From: Actinobaculum suis
GTDB lineage: Bacteria > Actinomycetota > Actinomycetes > Actinomycetales > Actinomycetaceae
DNA: 64,000 nucleotides
NCBI RefSeq assembly: GCF_900102025.1
Contig: NZ_FNAU01000002.1
Coordinates: 124,001-188,000 of the forward strand
Direction of reading: 5' to 3'
Both the position numbers and the translations under genes were made by a program. Below, piece after piece: positions 25,108 through 34,395 of the stretch (the first letter of the stretch is position 1; each line of letters opens with the position of its first letter). Under the pieces are notes generated by a model. It saw nothing but the letters and a program-made list of their open reading frames with translations. It was not told the origin of the DNA and ran no database searches.

Positions 25108-25974
25108 TTACCGCAGGGTGACTTGCCGGGAAGTGATTCCGGCTCGTGCGCGCTTTTCTTCGGCCGTGAGCGGTTCGGTACTGGCAATCGCTGCTCCCAG
25201 TTTGGGCGCAAACTCGGCCAACGGGCCAGCTAGCTCATCGGCTTCCGTGCCGCGTACCAACTGCCATACCGGCACGCACAGGCCTTGCGCGCGGAAAGTG
25301 CCGGCCAGCCGTACGCCTTCTTCCCATTTTTCTTCGCCGCGCCCGCGCAAACGCGCCAAGCCGTCCAAAACCTGGGCGCGCGGTTCGGGGCGGATCCACC
25401 GCAAGAACTCGTTATTCATCCGGCACCAATAAGCGTTTTCTATGCCTTCCACCCGCGCGGAGGGAATCATATTCGCTTCAATATTGTGCATGGCTTCCGC
25501 AATTTCGGGCCGCTTCGCTTCTTCCGCGGTGAACCAGAAATCTACCTCGTTATGCAGTTCCAAAGTTCCGAAACTGGCGATCATATCCTGCAAGCGCGGG
25601 CTATCCGGTTCGGGCAGTTCCGAATCGTTGAACGATTCCCCGGCGGCGAGGTCTGCCCCGGCAATAATGCGGTGGGCGATATCCAAGGAAGCATCCCCGG
25701 AAGCCGTCAGAGTTTGTACAGCCACCAAGAGCTTGCCGTCTTGCCGGCGATAGGCGGCCGCCATCCCGGGAAGCAGGGTAGAGATCAACACTTCTTGTTC
25801 CCCATACTCCGCGGTGGTGGTAGCCGGCAAAGTAGCCAGCGGCAATACTTCCCGCATTGCCACCAAATCCAGTTCTGCATCCAGATCGGCAAAAGCGCGC
25901 TCCACGAAGGGAATCTGTACCCGCTTCTGCTTCGGCCGGTCTGCGCGATTACGCCGCCTGCTCTTCTTCGCCAT
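25108..25974 (-). CDS. DUF5926 family protein
   Basis: 288 residues with a very basic start (AKKSRRRNRADRPKQKR), then a globular region containing RRQDGKLLVAVQTL, FWFTAEEAKRP and MNNEFLRWIRPEPR, matching actinobacterial DUF5926 proteins. No catalytic motif is recognised. The basic head suggests contact with nucleic acid or ribosomes, which is only an inference. GAGGA lies 9 nt before the ATG at 25974. It lies just upstream of the GT2 gene on the same strand, separated by 190 bp. Confidence 0.8.
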   Translation of the reverse strand: MAKKSRRRNRADRPKQKRVQIPFVERAFADLDAELDLVAMREVLPLATLPATTTAEYGEQEVLISTLLPGMAAAYRRQDGKLLVAVQTLTASGDASLDIAHRIIAGADLAAGESFNDSELPEPDSPRLQDMIASFGTLELHNEVDFWFTAEEAKRPEIAEAMHNIEANMIPSARVEGIENAYWCRMNNEFLRWIRPEPRAQVLDGLARLRGRGEEKWEEGVRLAGTFRAQGLCVPVWQLVRGTEADELAGPLAEFAPKLGAAIASTEPLTAEEKRARAGITSRQVTLR

Positions 25975-25996
25975 AAAAACTCATCCTCGTTTATTC

Positions 25997-26137
25997 GGTG
26001 GTATTTGCTGTTCGCTGGTACCGGGTTCCGGTAGTACTTGCTGTTCGCTGGTACTGGGTTCCGGTAGTACTTGCTGTTTGCAGTGCCCGGTTCCGGTGGT
26101 ACTGGCTGTTCGCCAGTAACTGGGCTCCGATGGTACT
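25997..26137. repeat. 33-bp tandem repeat upstream of DUF5926
   Basis: Four copies start at about 26007, 26040, 26073 and 26105, each with TGCTGTTCGCTGGTAC and GGGTTCCGGTAGTACT parts. The first two differ at one base and the last two have drifted. 25975-26367 has no credible gene. Confidence 0.9.
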
Positions 26138-26320
26138 GCGCGGTAGGAAGCTCCGAGATACCGGTGTGGCTACTCGGGTGCGAGTACCGGGGGTGGGTAT
26201 GGAATTGCCTGTAGGAAACACGCAGGGCCCGGGCAGCTGTGCCAACCGGGCCAAGCGTACATGCAAATATTAGTGCCGGATCTAGCGGCCCCGAAAGGCC
26301 CGCGCACTCTGTTCTGGAGA

Positions 26321-26341
26321 AGCCTCCGTTATGGGGAGGCT
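26321..26341 (-). terminator. Hairpin downstream of upp
   Basis: AGCCTCC (26321-26327) pairs with GGAGGCT (26335-26341), 27 bp past the upp stop. On the minus strand TCTCC follows, so the U-run is weak. Confidence 0.5.
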
Positions 26342-26367
26342 CCGTGCCGGGGCACCTTCCCGATGTT

Positions 26368-27006
26368 TTAGTCGATGACGCCGTACAGACGATCGCCCGC
26401 ATCGCCCAGGCCCGGCACGATGTAGCCGTGTTCGTTCAGACCTTCGTCAATCGAGGCCACCACGATCTTCAAATTCGTGTGGTGCCCCACCTTTTCTTCC
26501 ACTTCTGCCAGACCTTCGGGGGTGGCCAGCAGGCACACGCAGGTAACGTCTTGCGCGCCGCGTTCTAGCAGATAGCGCACCGATTCCACGATCGTGTGGC
26601 CGGTGGCAAGCATCGGGTCGAGCACGAAGCACTGGCGGCCGGAAAGGTCATCTGGGAGGCGGTTCGCGTAGGTAACGGCTTCCAGAGTTTCCTCATCGCG
26701 GCGCAGGCCCAAGAACCCAACTTCCGCGGTGGGCAGGAGCTTCGTCATCCCTTCGAGCATTCCCAAGCCGGCCCGCAAAATCGGAACCACAATCGGTGCC
26801 GGGGTAGCCAGCTTGACGCCGGAAGTTACCTTGATCGGAGTTTCTACTTCAACTTCCTTGATCCGCACTTCCCGCGTGGCCTCATAGGCCAGCAAAGTGA
26901 CGAGTTCTTCCACCAATTGGCGGAAAATCGGGGAAGGAGTGTTCTTATCACGCAAAACTGCGAGCTTATGGGCCACTAGCGGGTGGTTGATCTCAAGCGT
27001 TTCCAT
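26368..27006 (-). CDS. upp: Uracil phosphoribosyltransferase
   Basis: A 212-residue cytoplasmic pyrimidine salvage enzyme making UMP from uracil and [17 protein letters not shown] and the PRPP loop [12 protein letters not shown] are diagnostic. The C-terminal GDAGDRLYG is the uracil-binding end. TAGTCT lies 6 nt before the ATG on the minus strand. It is divergent from tadA, separated by 56 bp, the same pairing seen in other actinobacteria. Confidence 0.97.
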   Translation of the reverse strand: METLEINHPLVAHKLAVLRDKNTPSPIFRQLVEELVTLLAYEATREVRIKEVEVETPIKVTSGVKLATPAPIVVPILRAGLGMLEGMTKLLPTAEVGFLGLRRDEETLEAVTYANRLPDDLSGRQCFVLDPMLATGHTIVESVRYLLERGAQDVTCVCLLATPEGLAEVEEKVGHHTNLKIVVASIDEGLNEHGYIVPGLGDAGDRLYGVID

Positions 27007-27012
27007 ACCTTC

Positions 27013-27018
27013 AGACTA
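27013..27018 (-). promoter_or_regulatory. -10 hexamer for leaderless upp mRNA
   Basis: On the minus strand TAGTCT is followed by GAAGGT and the upp ATG. Confidence 0.5.
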
Positions 27019-27062
27019 CAACGGCGGAGCGGAATACGGCGGTAACGTGGGATGATTATCGC

Positions 27063-27593
27063 GTGTGGGAACGTGAAGAAGAGTACATGCGGGAGGCTTT
27101 GGCGTTAGCGGAGCGTGCGGCTAGCGCCGGTGACGTGCCGGTAGGGGCGCTTATCGTTATCGACGACGCCGTGGTAGCGCGCGGTTTTAATACGCGCGAA
27201 GCCCTTCACAACCCGGTGGGACACGCGGAAATCAACGCGCTCCAAGCGGCCGGGCAAGCGCTGCGCACCTGGCGCCTAGAAAATGCGGACCTGTATGTAA
27301 CGCTCGAACCGTGCACGATGTGTGCCGGGGCGATCGTGAACGCGCGGGTGCGGCGGCTTGTCTTCGGGGCTTGGGATGCTAAGGCCGGCGCGGCAGGTTC
27401 CGTGCGCGACGTCGTCCGCGATCCGCGGCTCAACCACCGCACCGAAGTAGTGGGCGGGATTCTGGAAGCGGAAGCATCCCGCCAATTAGCGGACTTCTTT
27501 GCGGGCCGGCTGCGCGGCGCCAGCGGCAGCTCAGAATTGCCGGCTCAGAATCCGGGGATACCGGCATCTCAGAATTGCCTGGGTGATATATAA
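27063..27593 (+). CDS. tadA: tRNA-specific adenosine deaminase
   Basis: A 176-residue zinc deaminase that makes inosine at tRNA wobble position 34. The zinc motifs are HAE (GHAEINAL) and PCxxC (LEPCTMCAG), with GAWDAKAGAAGS as in E. coli TadA. The GTG at 27063 keeps the WEREEEYMREALALA helix. The ATG at 27087 is a shorter alternative. No Shine-Dalgarno is seen; GATGAT lies 6 nt before the GTG. The C-terminal ~25 residues (SSELPAQNPGIPASQN) come from a repeated CTCAGAAT segment and look dispensable. Confidence 0.95.
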   Translation: MWEREEEYMREALALAERAASAGDVPVGALIVIDDAVVARGFNTREALHNPVGHAEINALQAAGQALRTWRLENADLYVTLEPCTMCAGAIVNARVRRLVFGAWDAKAGAAGSVRDVVRDPRLNHRTEVVGGILEAEASRQLADFFAGRLRGASGSSELPAQNPGIPASQNCLGDI

Positions 27594-27639
27594 CGCATCA
27601 ATTAGGTGAACCGGGGGTAAATCCGGTACCTTTATTGAC

Positions 27640-27728
27640 GGTGGCGTGTCCGAGCGGCCGAAGGTGCATCACTCGAAATGATGTGAGGTTAATAGCCTCC
27701 GCGGGTTCAAATCCCGCCGCCACCGCCA
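27640..27728 (+). tRNA. tRNA-Ser (anticodon CGA)
   Basis: The acceptor stem is GGTGGCG / CGCCACC (27640-27646, 27718-27724) with discriminator G and an encoded CCA (27726-27728). The anticodon stem CATCA/TGATG carries the loop CTCGAAA, giving anticodon CGA (27674-27676) for UCG codons. The long variable arm (GTGAGGTTAATAGCCTCC) marks a class II tRNA. The T-arm has GGTTCAAATCC. Confidence 0.97.
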
Positions 27729-27731
27729 CTT

Positions 27732-27776
27732 AAACCTCGAGATATCATCTGAAGAAGAGATACCTCGAGGTTTTTC
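27732..27776 (+). terminator. Terminator of the tRNA-Ser gene
   Basis: AAACCTCGAG (27732-27741) pairs with CTCGAGGTTT (27764-27773) and is followed by a T-run. Confidence 0.85.
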
Positions 27777-27878
27777 GTATACCCGATTCTCAGGCCGGGC
27801 ATTTCTTGCAAAGAAGCCGGAATGCAAGGCATAAGAGAGGAAGAGTGCGCGGGTGCTAGGCGCATCCATCCCAGGTAG

Positions 27879-27920
27879 CGGAATGCAGCGCAGAGTAAAA
27901 CGTCGGAATGCAGCGCAGAG
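27879..27920 (+). repeat. 17-bp direct repeat before the MoaD-like gene
   Basis: CGGAATGCAGCGCAGAG occurs at 27879-27895 and 27904-27920. The second copy merges into the GAGGAGG Shine-Dalgarno region. Confidence 0.85.
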
Positions 27921-27936
27921 GAGGAAGCAGAAGCAA

Positions 27937-28203
27937 ATGGTCAGAGTAGTGGTGAACTACCACGGCGTTATGGCGGAGCTGGCCGGAATTCGCGATGAAA
28001 TCATTGAACTGCCGGCCCGGCTTTCTTTGGTACAGCTGCGCGCTGAATTACGTCCCGGTAATACGGAAGTTTTTAGCCGGGCCCTAGAAAGTGCCACGGT
28101 TTCAGTAGATGGCGAAACCGTCACCGAAAACGAAGAGATCCAGCTCTCCGATTTTTCGGTTATTGACGTGCGGAACTTCCCGCGGCGCCGGCCCCGCGCT
28201 TAG
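27937..28203 (+). CDS. MoaD/ThiS-like beta-grasp protein lacking the GG tail
   Basis: 88 residues. The pattern VRVVVNYHGVMAELAG, an ELPARLSLVQL helix and VSVDGETVTENEEIQLSDFSVIDV matches the ubiquitin-like beta-grasp fold of MoaD/ThiS sulfur carriers. The C-terminus is FPRRRPRA, so the Gly-Gly needed for thiocarboxylation is missing and a sulfur-carrier role is doubtful. It may be a regulatory or RNA-binding relative. The ATG at 27937 follows GAGGAGG. Its stop overlaps the convergent ctpE stop by 4 bp. Confidence 0.6.
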   Translation: MVRVVVNYHGVMAELAGIRDEIIELPARLSLVQLRAELRPGNTEVFSRALESATVSVDGETVTENEEIQLSDFSVIDVRNFPRRRPRA

Positions 28204-30758
28204 CTGTGGGTGGCTTTGCGGCGCAGCTCGGCTTGCAGGCGGCGGTTTTCCCGTTCGGCGTCGGACTCGAAAATGCGCGGACGCTGGCCGGAACGCAAGG
28301 TAACTACCCACCACAGAGCTTCGATACAGGCCGCGCCAATAATGCCCGCTACAGCACCTACCCCCATGGCGGCAGCGTTCGAGGAATCGAGGAGGAAGAT
28401 CTCTTGGGTGAAATCCCAGGAGAAAATAATGCCGTAACCGATCGCGGGCAACAAAATGAGGAGCGTCTTCCACCAGTTGTAGGGCCGGGCCACCACTACC
28501 AACACCCAGGAAGAAGCGATAATCATCGCCAGCAGAGTGGCGGTGGAAACTTGGGTGGCGAGCGGGCCGTCAATGCCCCGGTTTCCGCCCAGTATGAGGT
28601 ACGTGGCGAAGGTTACGATGCCGACGATTATCCCTACCGGGAAACCGAAAGACATCACTCGTTTCACGAAGCCGTCTTGGGCTTTGTTGTTGTTAGGCGG
28701 CAGGGAGAGCACGAAGGCGGGAATGCCGATCGTGAACCAGCCGGTGATCGTAACGTGAATCGGTTGGAAGGGGTATTGCAAACCCCAAATGAGTACCAGT
28801 ATGGCCAATAGTGCCGAATAGGTGGTTTTGGTGAGGAAGAGCCGGGCCACCCGCTCAATATTTCCCACCACGCGGCGGCCTTCCGCCAATACGTAGGGCA
28901 GGGAAGAGAATTTATCGTTCAGGAGCACGATTTTGGCGACGCTACGGGTGGCGGAAGTGCCCGAACCCATGCCGATGCCCAAGTCGGAATCTTTCATGGC
29001 GAGTACGTCGTTCACGCCGTCGCCCGTCATGGCCACGCGGTGGCCGGCGCCCTGCATGGCTTTCACCATGCCGCGTTTTTGTTCCGGTGTTACCCGGCCA
29101 AACACCTGGTTTTCGTTGATAACGGAATCGAAATCTGCTTCCGGAATTTGCCGGGCGTCTACCGGTTCGCCGAGGTCTACCCCAAGGTTACGGGTTACAG
29201 CACCCACGGCCTGGGCATTATCTCCGGAAATAACTTTTACTTCCACGCCCTGCGATTCGAAGAACTTCAAGGTGTCGCCAGCATCGGGGCGAATCTTTTG
29301 GCCCAGCAAAATGAAAGCCAGCGGCGTTACCACGCCGGGAGCTTCAGCTGCCGTAACCGGTTGCGTAGCCTCGCCGAGCAACAGCACGCGCTGCCCGGTA
29401 GCAGAAATATCGGCCACCCTTTGTTTGGCAGCTTCGGCTTCGGGTGCCAAATCGAGAAGCACATCGGGCGCGCCCAGTACGTAATTTCGGCCCGGTGCGA
29501 AGCTCACGCCAGACCATTTCTTCGCGGAAGTGAAAGGTTGCTGGCCGAGCACCTGCCAGGTTTCTGCTGGCGTGCCCACCCCCTCGATAATCGCTTCCAT
29601 GGAGGAGTTCGGGGAAGTATCTGCCGCACCGAGCTGGGCGAGGATTTCTCGCACTTGCGTTTCAGTTGATGCGGGCGGAGTTTCAGCAGATGCGGGCGGA
29701 GTTTCGCCGGGCTCGGCAAGCACTGGAGTTCCCGAGTTTTCGGTACCGGCCGCTGCCGGTGCGGGCGGGATCAGTTCCACACCTTCGAAGGTCAGTTTAT
29801 TTTCGGTGAGCGTGCCGGTTTTATCTGCCGCTACGGTATCTACGCGGGCCAGGCCTTCAATCGCGGGTAGCTCATTGACGAGCACCCGCAAACGGCCCAG
29901 CCGGATCACTCCCAAAGCAAAAGCGGTGGAAGTAATAAGTACCAGCCCTTCCGGGATCATCGGTACCAAGGCGCCGGTTACGGAAAGAATAATTTCCCGC
30001 CAGTCGCCGCTGCCGGCCCGCACCTGCCCCACAATGGTCAAAATCCCTACCGGAATAAGTATCCAAGTGATTGCCTTTAGGATGGAATTAATTCCGGATT
30101 GGAGTTGCGAATCTACTAGCGAGAAACGTGAAGCTTCGCTGGTGAGCTTAGCGGCATAGGCGTCCGCGCCGATCCGTGTGGCTCGGTAGGTGCCCGAACC
30201 AGAAGCCACAAAAGAGCCAGACATTACCGGCATGCCGGGGGCTTTATGGATGGGATCAGATTCCCCCGTGAGCAAGGATTCATCAATTTCCAGGTAGGAA
30301 GATTCGGTGACCTCGCCGTCGACCACGATCTGATCACCGGGGCGTACCTCGATAATGTCCCCGATCACGATACTTTCCGGGGAGACTTCACGGCTGCTGC
30401 CTTCGCGCCGGATCCGCGGGCGCGCCTCGCCCACCACGGCCAGTTTGTCGAGCGTGTGTTTGGCGCGTAGCTCTTGCACAATCCCGATGATCGAGTTGAA
30501 GAAAATGAGCAGGCCAAAAGCGCCATTGATCCACGAACCGGTAAGCATTACGAGCACGAAAAGCACGCCCAGCATGAAATTGATCCGCGTGAAAACATTG
30601 TCGCGAATAATTTCCCAAGTGCTGCGCCCGGAACGAGCGGGGAGGGCGTTGTAACGGCCGGCAGCGTGAAGTTCCGCCGCTTGTTTTTCAGTTAACCCGA
30701 ACGCGGGGTCGGCGCGGGGTACGTCCTCATTATTGAGGGTCGGATCCTCGAACGTCAT
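28200..30758 (-). CDS. ctpE: CtpE-type P-type cation ATPase
   Basis: An 852-residue membrane ATPase. The actuator motif LLTGES, phosphorylation motif DKTGTLTENK (Asp about 309) and hinge MTGDGVNDVLAMKDSDLGIGMGSG are intact. The M4 helix reads VPMIPEGL, as in the mycobacterial CtpE group linked to Ca2+ uptake, and there is no N-terminal heavy-metal CxxC domain. About ten transmembrane helices are seen. A Pro/Ala/Thr-rich insert with PPASxET repeats interrupts the nucleotide-binding domain near residues 340-365. TAGACT lies 7 nt before the ATG. The ion is inferred, not shown. Confidence 0.9.
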   Translation of the reverse strand: MTFEDPTLNNEDVPRADPAFGLTEKQAAELHAAGRYNALPARSGRSTWEIIRDNVFTRINFMLGVLFVLVMLTGSWINGAFGLLIFFNSIIGIVQELRAKHTLDKLAVVGEARPRIRREGSSREVSPESIVIGDIIEVRPGDQIVVDGEVTESSYLEIDESLLTGESDPIHKAPGMPVMSGSFVASGSGTYRATRIGADAYAAKLTSEASRFSLVDSQLQSGINSILKAITWILIPVGILTIVGQVRAGSGDWREIILSVTGALVPMIPEGLVLITSTAFALGVIRLGRLRVLVNELPAIEGLARVDTVAADKTGTLTENKLTFEGVELIPPAPAAAGTENSGTPVLAEPGETPPASAETPPASTETQVREILAQLGAADTSPNSSMEAIIEGVGTPAETWQVLGQQPFTSAKKWSGVSFAPGRNYVLGAPDVLLDLAPEAEAAKQRVADISATGQRVLLLGEATQPVTAAEAPGVVTPLAFILLGQKIRPDAGDTLKFFESQGVEVKVISGDNAQAVGAVTRNLGVDLGEPVDARQIPEADFDSVINENQVFGRVTPEQKRGMVKAMQGAGHRVAMTGDGVNDVLAMKDSDLGIGMGSGTSATRSVAKIVLLNDKFSSLPYVLAEGRRVVGNIERVARLFLTKTTYSALLAILVLIWGLQYPFQPIHVTITGWFTIGIPAFVLSLPPNNNKAQDGFVKRVMSFGFPVGIIVGIVTFATYLILGGNRGIDGPLATQVSTATLLAMIIASSWVLVVVARPYNWWKTLLILLPAIGYGIIFSWDFTQEIFLLDSSNAAAMGVGAVAGIIGAACIEALWWVVTLRSGQRPRIFESDAERENRRLQAELRRKATHS

Positions 30759-30765
30759 GCTCGTG

Positions 30766-30771
30766 AGTCTA
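30766..30771 (-). promoter_or_regulatory. -10 hexamer for leaderless ctpE-like mRNA
   Basis: On the minus strand TAGACT is followed by a 7-nt gap and the ATG. Confidence 0.45.
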
Positions 30772-30845
30772 ATCGTGGCCCCGCACCGGCGAAACGCCTT
30801 TAGCAGCGAGAAAAGGCACAGCTAGTGGCAAGGAAATCTACAGCA

Positions 30846-31691
30846 TCAATCCAGCAGGATTTCAGCTGTACGGGCCAATATCGGCCCCGCATCGCCATCT
30901 ATCCGCAAGTCTGCATAATTATCAGCTTGCGTGGGGCCCATGTTAACAATCGCGCATTGCGCCCCATTTTGGAGCGCTTCTCCGAGCACCATCATTCCGG
31001 TGCCTACCATGAGTGAGGTGCCGACGACGAGCGCCAGATCGGCCGCGCCCGCCCAGGCAAAGCTTTGATGCATGGCCTGTTGCGGCAAGGATTCGCCGAA
31101 GAAAACGATCGCCGGCTTGATAACCCCGCCACAACGCGGGCAGGGAGCTACTTGGAAAGTGGAAGCCTGCGCAGCCTCCCGGTTCGCGCCAGCCAAAATA
31201 GCGGCATGTGCCGGGTCTGGATCTTCCGGCCAGCCCGGGTTGAGCTGCTTGAGCCAGCCATCCACTTCTTCGCGCGCATAACTGGCCCCGCACTGCAGGC
31301 AGTCTGCGCGCAAGAAGCTGCCGTGTAATTCGGCCACCTTGGTGGAACCGGCTTTTTGGTGCAGATCGTCCACATTTTGGGTGGCGATGCCATTAATGAG
31401 CCCGGCTTTTTCTAGCCGCGCGATCGCTATATGCCCAGCATTTGGGGAAATATTGGCAACGGCCCGCCAGGTTTCTTGGTTGCGCTGCCACACCCAGCGT
31501 TGCCACACCGGATCGCGCGCAAAATCATCAAAATAAACGCTTGGTTCTTGCGTGGAACCCTTTCCGCGATAATCCGGAAGTCCGGAATCGGTGGAAATAC
31601 CGGCTCCCGTAATCGCCACGGTAGTTTTTCCGCGCATTAACTCCGCAAGTTCAGCTGCGGCTGTTTCAACATCCGTGTTCATACTTTTCAC
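30846..31691 (-). CDS. Sir2-family NAD-dependent protein deacylase
   Basis: 281 residues. The NAD-binding GAGISTDSGLPDYRG, TQNVDDLHQ, the catalytic His in ELHGS, and the zinc cysteines in CLQC and CPRC are all present. VVGTSLMVGTG closes the Rossmann fold. It removes acyl groups from lysines in the cytoplasm; the targets are unknown. The GTG start at 31691 has GGGGAGG 5 nt upstream, better placed than for the ATG at 31682. Confidence 0.94.
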   Translation of the reverse strand: MKSMNTDVETAAAELAELMRGKTTVAITGAGISTDSGLPDYRGKGSTQEPSVYFDDFARDPVWQRWVWQRNQETWRAVANISPNAGHIAIARLEKAGLINGIATQNVDDLHQKAGSTKVAELHGSFLRADCLQCGASYAREEVDGWLKQLNPGWPEDPDPAHAAILAGANREAAQASTFQVAPCPRCGGVIKPAIVFFGESLPQQAMHQSFAWAGAADLALVVGTSLMVGTGMMVLGEALQNGAQCAIVNMGPTQADNYADLRIDGDAGPILARTAEILLD

Positions 31692-31852
31692 TCTAACCTC
31701 CCCACCTGAATAAAGTGGCGCAGATAAAACTCCCCGCGTAGCAAAAGGCCTGCAAGTTTAGTGGTAAATGATGCGATAATAGGAAAGTACGCCTATCGGG
31801 CACGGTGTGCGGCCAGATGGGTGAAACAACAACCCAGTCAAAGGAGATCACA

Positions 31853-32875
31853 GTGGCAGTTGCAACACGTGAACAGTACGACGAGATGCTGGATCGCGCA
31901 AAGGAAAATGGTTTTGCGTACCCGGCAATTAATGTGACATCCTCGCAGACGGCAACGGCGGCTCTGCGTGGTTTGGCCGAAGCAGAATCGGATGGCATCC
32001 TCCAGGTTTCGGTGGGCGGTGCCGAGTACTGGTCCGGATCCACGGTGAAGGACCGCGTGGCCGGTTCTATTGCCTTCACGGAATACGTGCGGGCAGTGGC
32101 TAAGAACTACGACATAACGGTGGCTCTCCACACCGATCACTGCGCCAAACAGAATATTGATTCTTGGGTGCGGCCCCTCCTCGAGCTGGAAGCCGAACAG
32201 CACAAGGCTGGCAAGGAAACCTACTTCAATTCCCACATGTGGGACGGTTCTTCGGTATCGCTGAAGGAAAACCTGGAGATCGCGAAGGAACTCCTGGAGC
32301 TTTCCGTAAAGGCCAACACGATTCTGGAAATCGAAGTTGGCGTTGTGGGCGGTGAAGAAGATGGCATCGTCGGCAAAATTGACGAAAAGCTATACACCAC
32401 TCCGGAAGATGGTTTGAAGACGATAGAAGCTCTGGGTACGGGTGAACACGGCCGTTACATCACGGCCCTCACCTTCGGTAACGTGCACGGCGTTTACAAG
32501 CCGGGGCACGTGAAGTTGCGTCCGGAGCTCCTGGAGGAGATCCAGGAAGAAGTGGGTAAGAAGATCGGGAAGGAACGTCCCTTCGATCTCGTGTTCCACG
32601 GCGGTTCTGGTTCTTCGCCTGAAGAAATCGCTACCGCGGTGAAGGCCGGCGTAATCAAGATGAATATTGATACCGATACGCAGTACGCCTTCACCCGTCC
32701 GATCGCGGACTGGATGTACAAGAATTACGACGGCGTACTCAAGGTCGACGGTGAAGTGGGCGTAAAGAAGACCTACGATCCGCGCTCTTGGGGCAAGGCC
32801 GCCGAAGCCGGAATGGCCGAACGCGTAGTCGAAGCTGCTAAGCAGCTCGGCTCCGCTGGCAACAAGATGAAGTAA
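31853..32875 (+). CDS. fba: Class II fructose-bisphosphate aldolase
   Basis: A 340-residue zinc-dependent aldolase of glycolysis. The zinc and substrate residues lie in ALHTDHC, EIEVGVVGGEEDG, GNVHGVY and HGGSGS, with NIDTDTQYA near the end. The GTG start at 31853 follows AAAGGAGATCACA; in-frame starts upstream would ignore this Shine-Dalgarno. GATAAT at 31775-31780, with TG just before it, may be an extended -10. A strong terminator follows. Confidence 0.95.
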   Translation: MAVATREQYDEMLDRAKENGFAYPAINVTSSQTATAALRGLAEAESDGILQVSVGGAEYWSGSTVKDRVAGSIAFTEYVRAVAKNYDITVALHTDHCAKQNIDSWVRPLLELEAEQHKAGKETYFNSHMWDGSSVSLKENLEIAKELLELSVKANTILEIEVGVVGGEEDGIVGKIDEKLYTTPEDGLKTIEALGTGEHGRYITALTFGNVHGVYKPGHVKLRPELLEEIQEEVGKKIGKERPFDLVFHGGSGSSPEEIATAVKAGVIKMNIDTDTQYAFTRPIADWMYKNYDGVLKVDGEVGVKKTYDPRSWGKAAEAGMAERVVEAAKQLGSAGNKMK

Positions 32876-32897
32876 TCTTAGGCAAAACCTAAGCATC

Positions 32898-32935
32898 CGG
32901 GGTGCCCTGACAGTGCGTCAGGGCACCCCGTTTTT
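32898..32935 (+). terminator. Terminator of fba
   Basis: CGGGGTGCCCTGAC pairs perfectly with GTCAGGGCACCCCG across a 5-nt loop, then TTTTT. Confidence 0.95.
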
Positions 32936-33141
32936 CGGTTTTATGCCGGCGCTGTTTGTGGCGGCCGGTGTGGCTTGTGACGCCCGTGCCGCTTGTGGTG
33001 CCGGTGCCGCTTGTGACTCCCGTGCTGTTTGCCCCGGTTCGCGCCGTTTCAGTTGCGCTCCGCCCCACCCAAAGCCTTCCAAGGCCTTTGCTGCGGCATG
33101 CGAATTTTGCCGTGGCCATTCTGTCAAAACCGCGCGGTGAG

Positions 33142-33147
33142 TACGAT
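33142..33147 (+). promoter_or_regulatory. -10 hexamer for the BNR-type surface protein
   Basis: TACGAT lies 6 nt before the ATG at 33154, with no Shine-Dalgarno. Confidence 0.45.
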
Positions 33148-33153
33148 TTACAC

Positions 33154-34395
33154 ATGACCGAGGAACCTGCAAAGACGCCGGCAAAGACGCCGGCAAAAGC
33201 CAGTGAGGAAACGGTAGCCAACGCGGCGAAAACGCCGCCGGTACCTACGCAACCCAGACTCACGCCGCCTGCACCCCCGCAGCCGGGGCTCGTACAGCCG
33301 GGGCTTGCACAACCGCAGGTCCCGCAGCCAGCACTTGCACAGTCGCGGGTCCCACAGCCGGTACCGCAACGGCGTCGTTCCCCCGTGGTGGCCACGGTTG
33401 CGGTGATTGTGCTGGTTTTATTTGGCCTTTTCACCGTGTTTTCCACCTGGTTTTTGGGGCAGACCGGCCTGGAGTGGAATCCCTACGTGCGGGTATTACT
33501 GAGCCTGTGCATGTTGGTGTGCCTTCTTATCAGCCTTGCCGCGCTTATCACGCTCGTGGTTTCGAGCCTTGGCGAAAACGGACACCACCCCGTTTTGCAG
33601 GCAAGCGCCGCGCTACTCGGCACCCTCAGTTTCGGATTGGTGTTGCTAGGCGGATCTTTTCTCACCCTGGTTTCCGGTTGCGACTCGCCGGTTGCGAGCG
33701 GTGGTAACTACTATTTTCGATGCGGTTTTCTTGAGACCTACTATCAGCGTGCGGTGGGGCCGTTTTTTATGGAGAAAGACGGCGTCTATACGCTCCCTGC
33801 AGATGCGGAAGAAAATCAGGGATTAGATCCTTTCACGCCTGGCCCACCCACCGCGCTGCCTTCCGAAAACGCTCATTATGACCTGCCTGAAAGCAAGTCA
33901 GATCCGAATGAGAAATACGCTTATGCCGAACCGGTGGGCTGGGCCGAAGTGGGAGAGTTGCGGTACGTCGTCATACAAGAGGATACGGCGAGCGGCATTG
34001 GAGCTTATGGTTTGTACCGGGAAGGTAAAGCGAACGGGGAACGCACGCGCGTGGCAGATATGCCGAACGGCGGTTTTTACGAACTTTTCTTTGCTACCCC
34101 GGAGATTGGCTACGCTTCGTATGACCCGAAATATGGCCGCGCCGGAAACGCGGGCAGTCCGGAAACGGGTTTGTATATCACGCAAGATGGCGGGCAAACC
34201 TGGCAGGAGTTGGCCTTGCCGTATCCGAAAGATTGGCCTTTAGAAGGAAAATATTTAGAGACGTGCGAGGTTACCGGGGAAATAGGGCAAGGCGGCCAAG
34301 TGGTCTTGGTGATGAATTATCCGTATTGGACAGTTCGTGGGGACGGGCTGAAATTTGCCTCCGCTGACGGCGTGACCGGGTGGAGCCGGCAGTAA
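33154..34395 (+). CDS. Membrane protein with three TM helices and an Asp-box (BNR) ectodomain
   Basis: 413 residues. The head is a Lys/Pro/Ala-rich cytoplasmic segment with TPAK and PQPGL-type repeats (1-70). Three transmembrane helices follow (about 75-165) with short loops. The C-terminal ~240 residues are hydrophilic and probably outside. They include one bacterial neuraminidase/Asp-box motif, TQDGGQTWQEL, which marks a beta-propeller-like fold but not an enzyme by itself. I do not recognise the family. ATG 33154 is chosen because of the hexamer upstream and the lack of similarity before it. Confidence 0.65.
   Translation: MTEEPAKTPAKTPAKASEETVANAAKTPPVPTQPRLTPPAPPQPGLVQPGLAQPQVPQPALAQSRVPQPVPQRRRSPVVATVAVIVLVLFGLFTVFSTWFLGQTGLEWNPYVRVLLSLCMLVCLLISLAALITLVVSSLGENGHHPVLQASAALLGTLSFGLVLLGGSFLTLVSGCDSPVASGGNYYFRCGFLETYYQRAVGPFFMEKDGVYTLPADAEENQGLDPFTPGPPTALPSENAHYDLPESKSDPNEKYAYAEPVGWAEVGELRYVVIQEDTASGIGAYGLYREGKANGERTRVADMPNGGFYELFFATPEIGYASYDPKYGRAGNAGSPETGLYITQDGGQTWQELALPYPKDWPLEGKYLETCEVTGEIGQGGQVVLVMNYPYWTVRGDGLKFASADGVTGWSRQ

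Noticed and set aside
25785-26402. A 205-codon minus-strand frame over the DUF5926 head and the 33-bp repeats
   Set aside because: Overlaps DUF5926 in another frame and reads mostly through non-coding repeats (PVPANSKYYRN).
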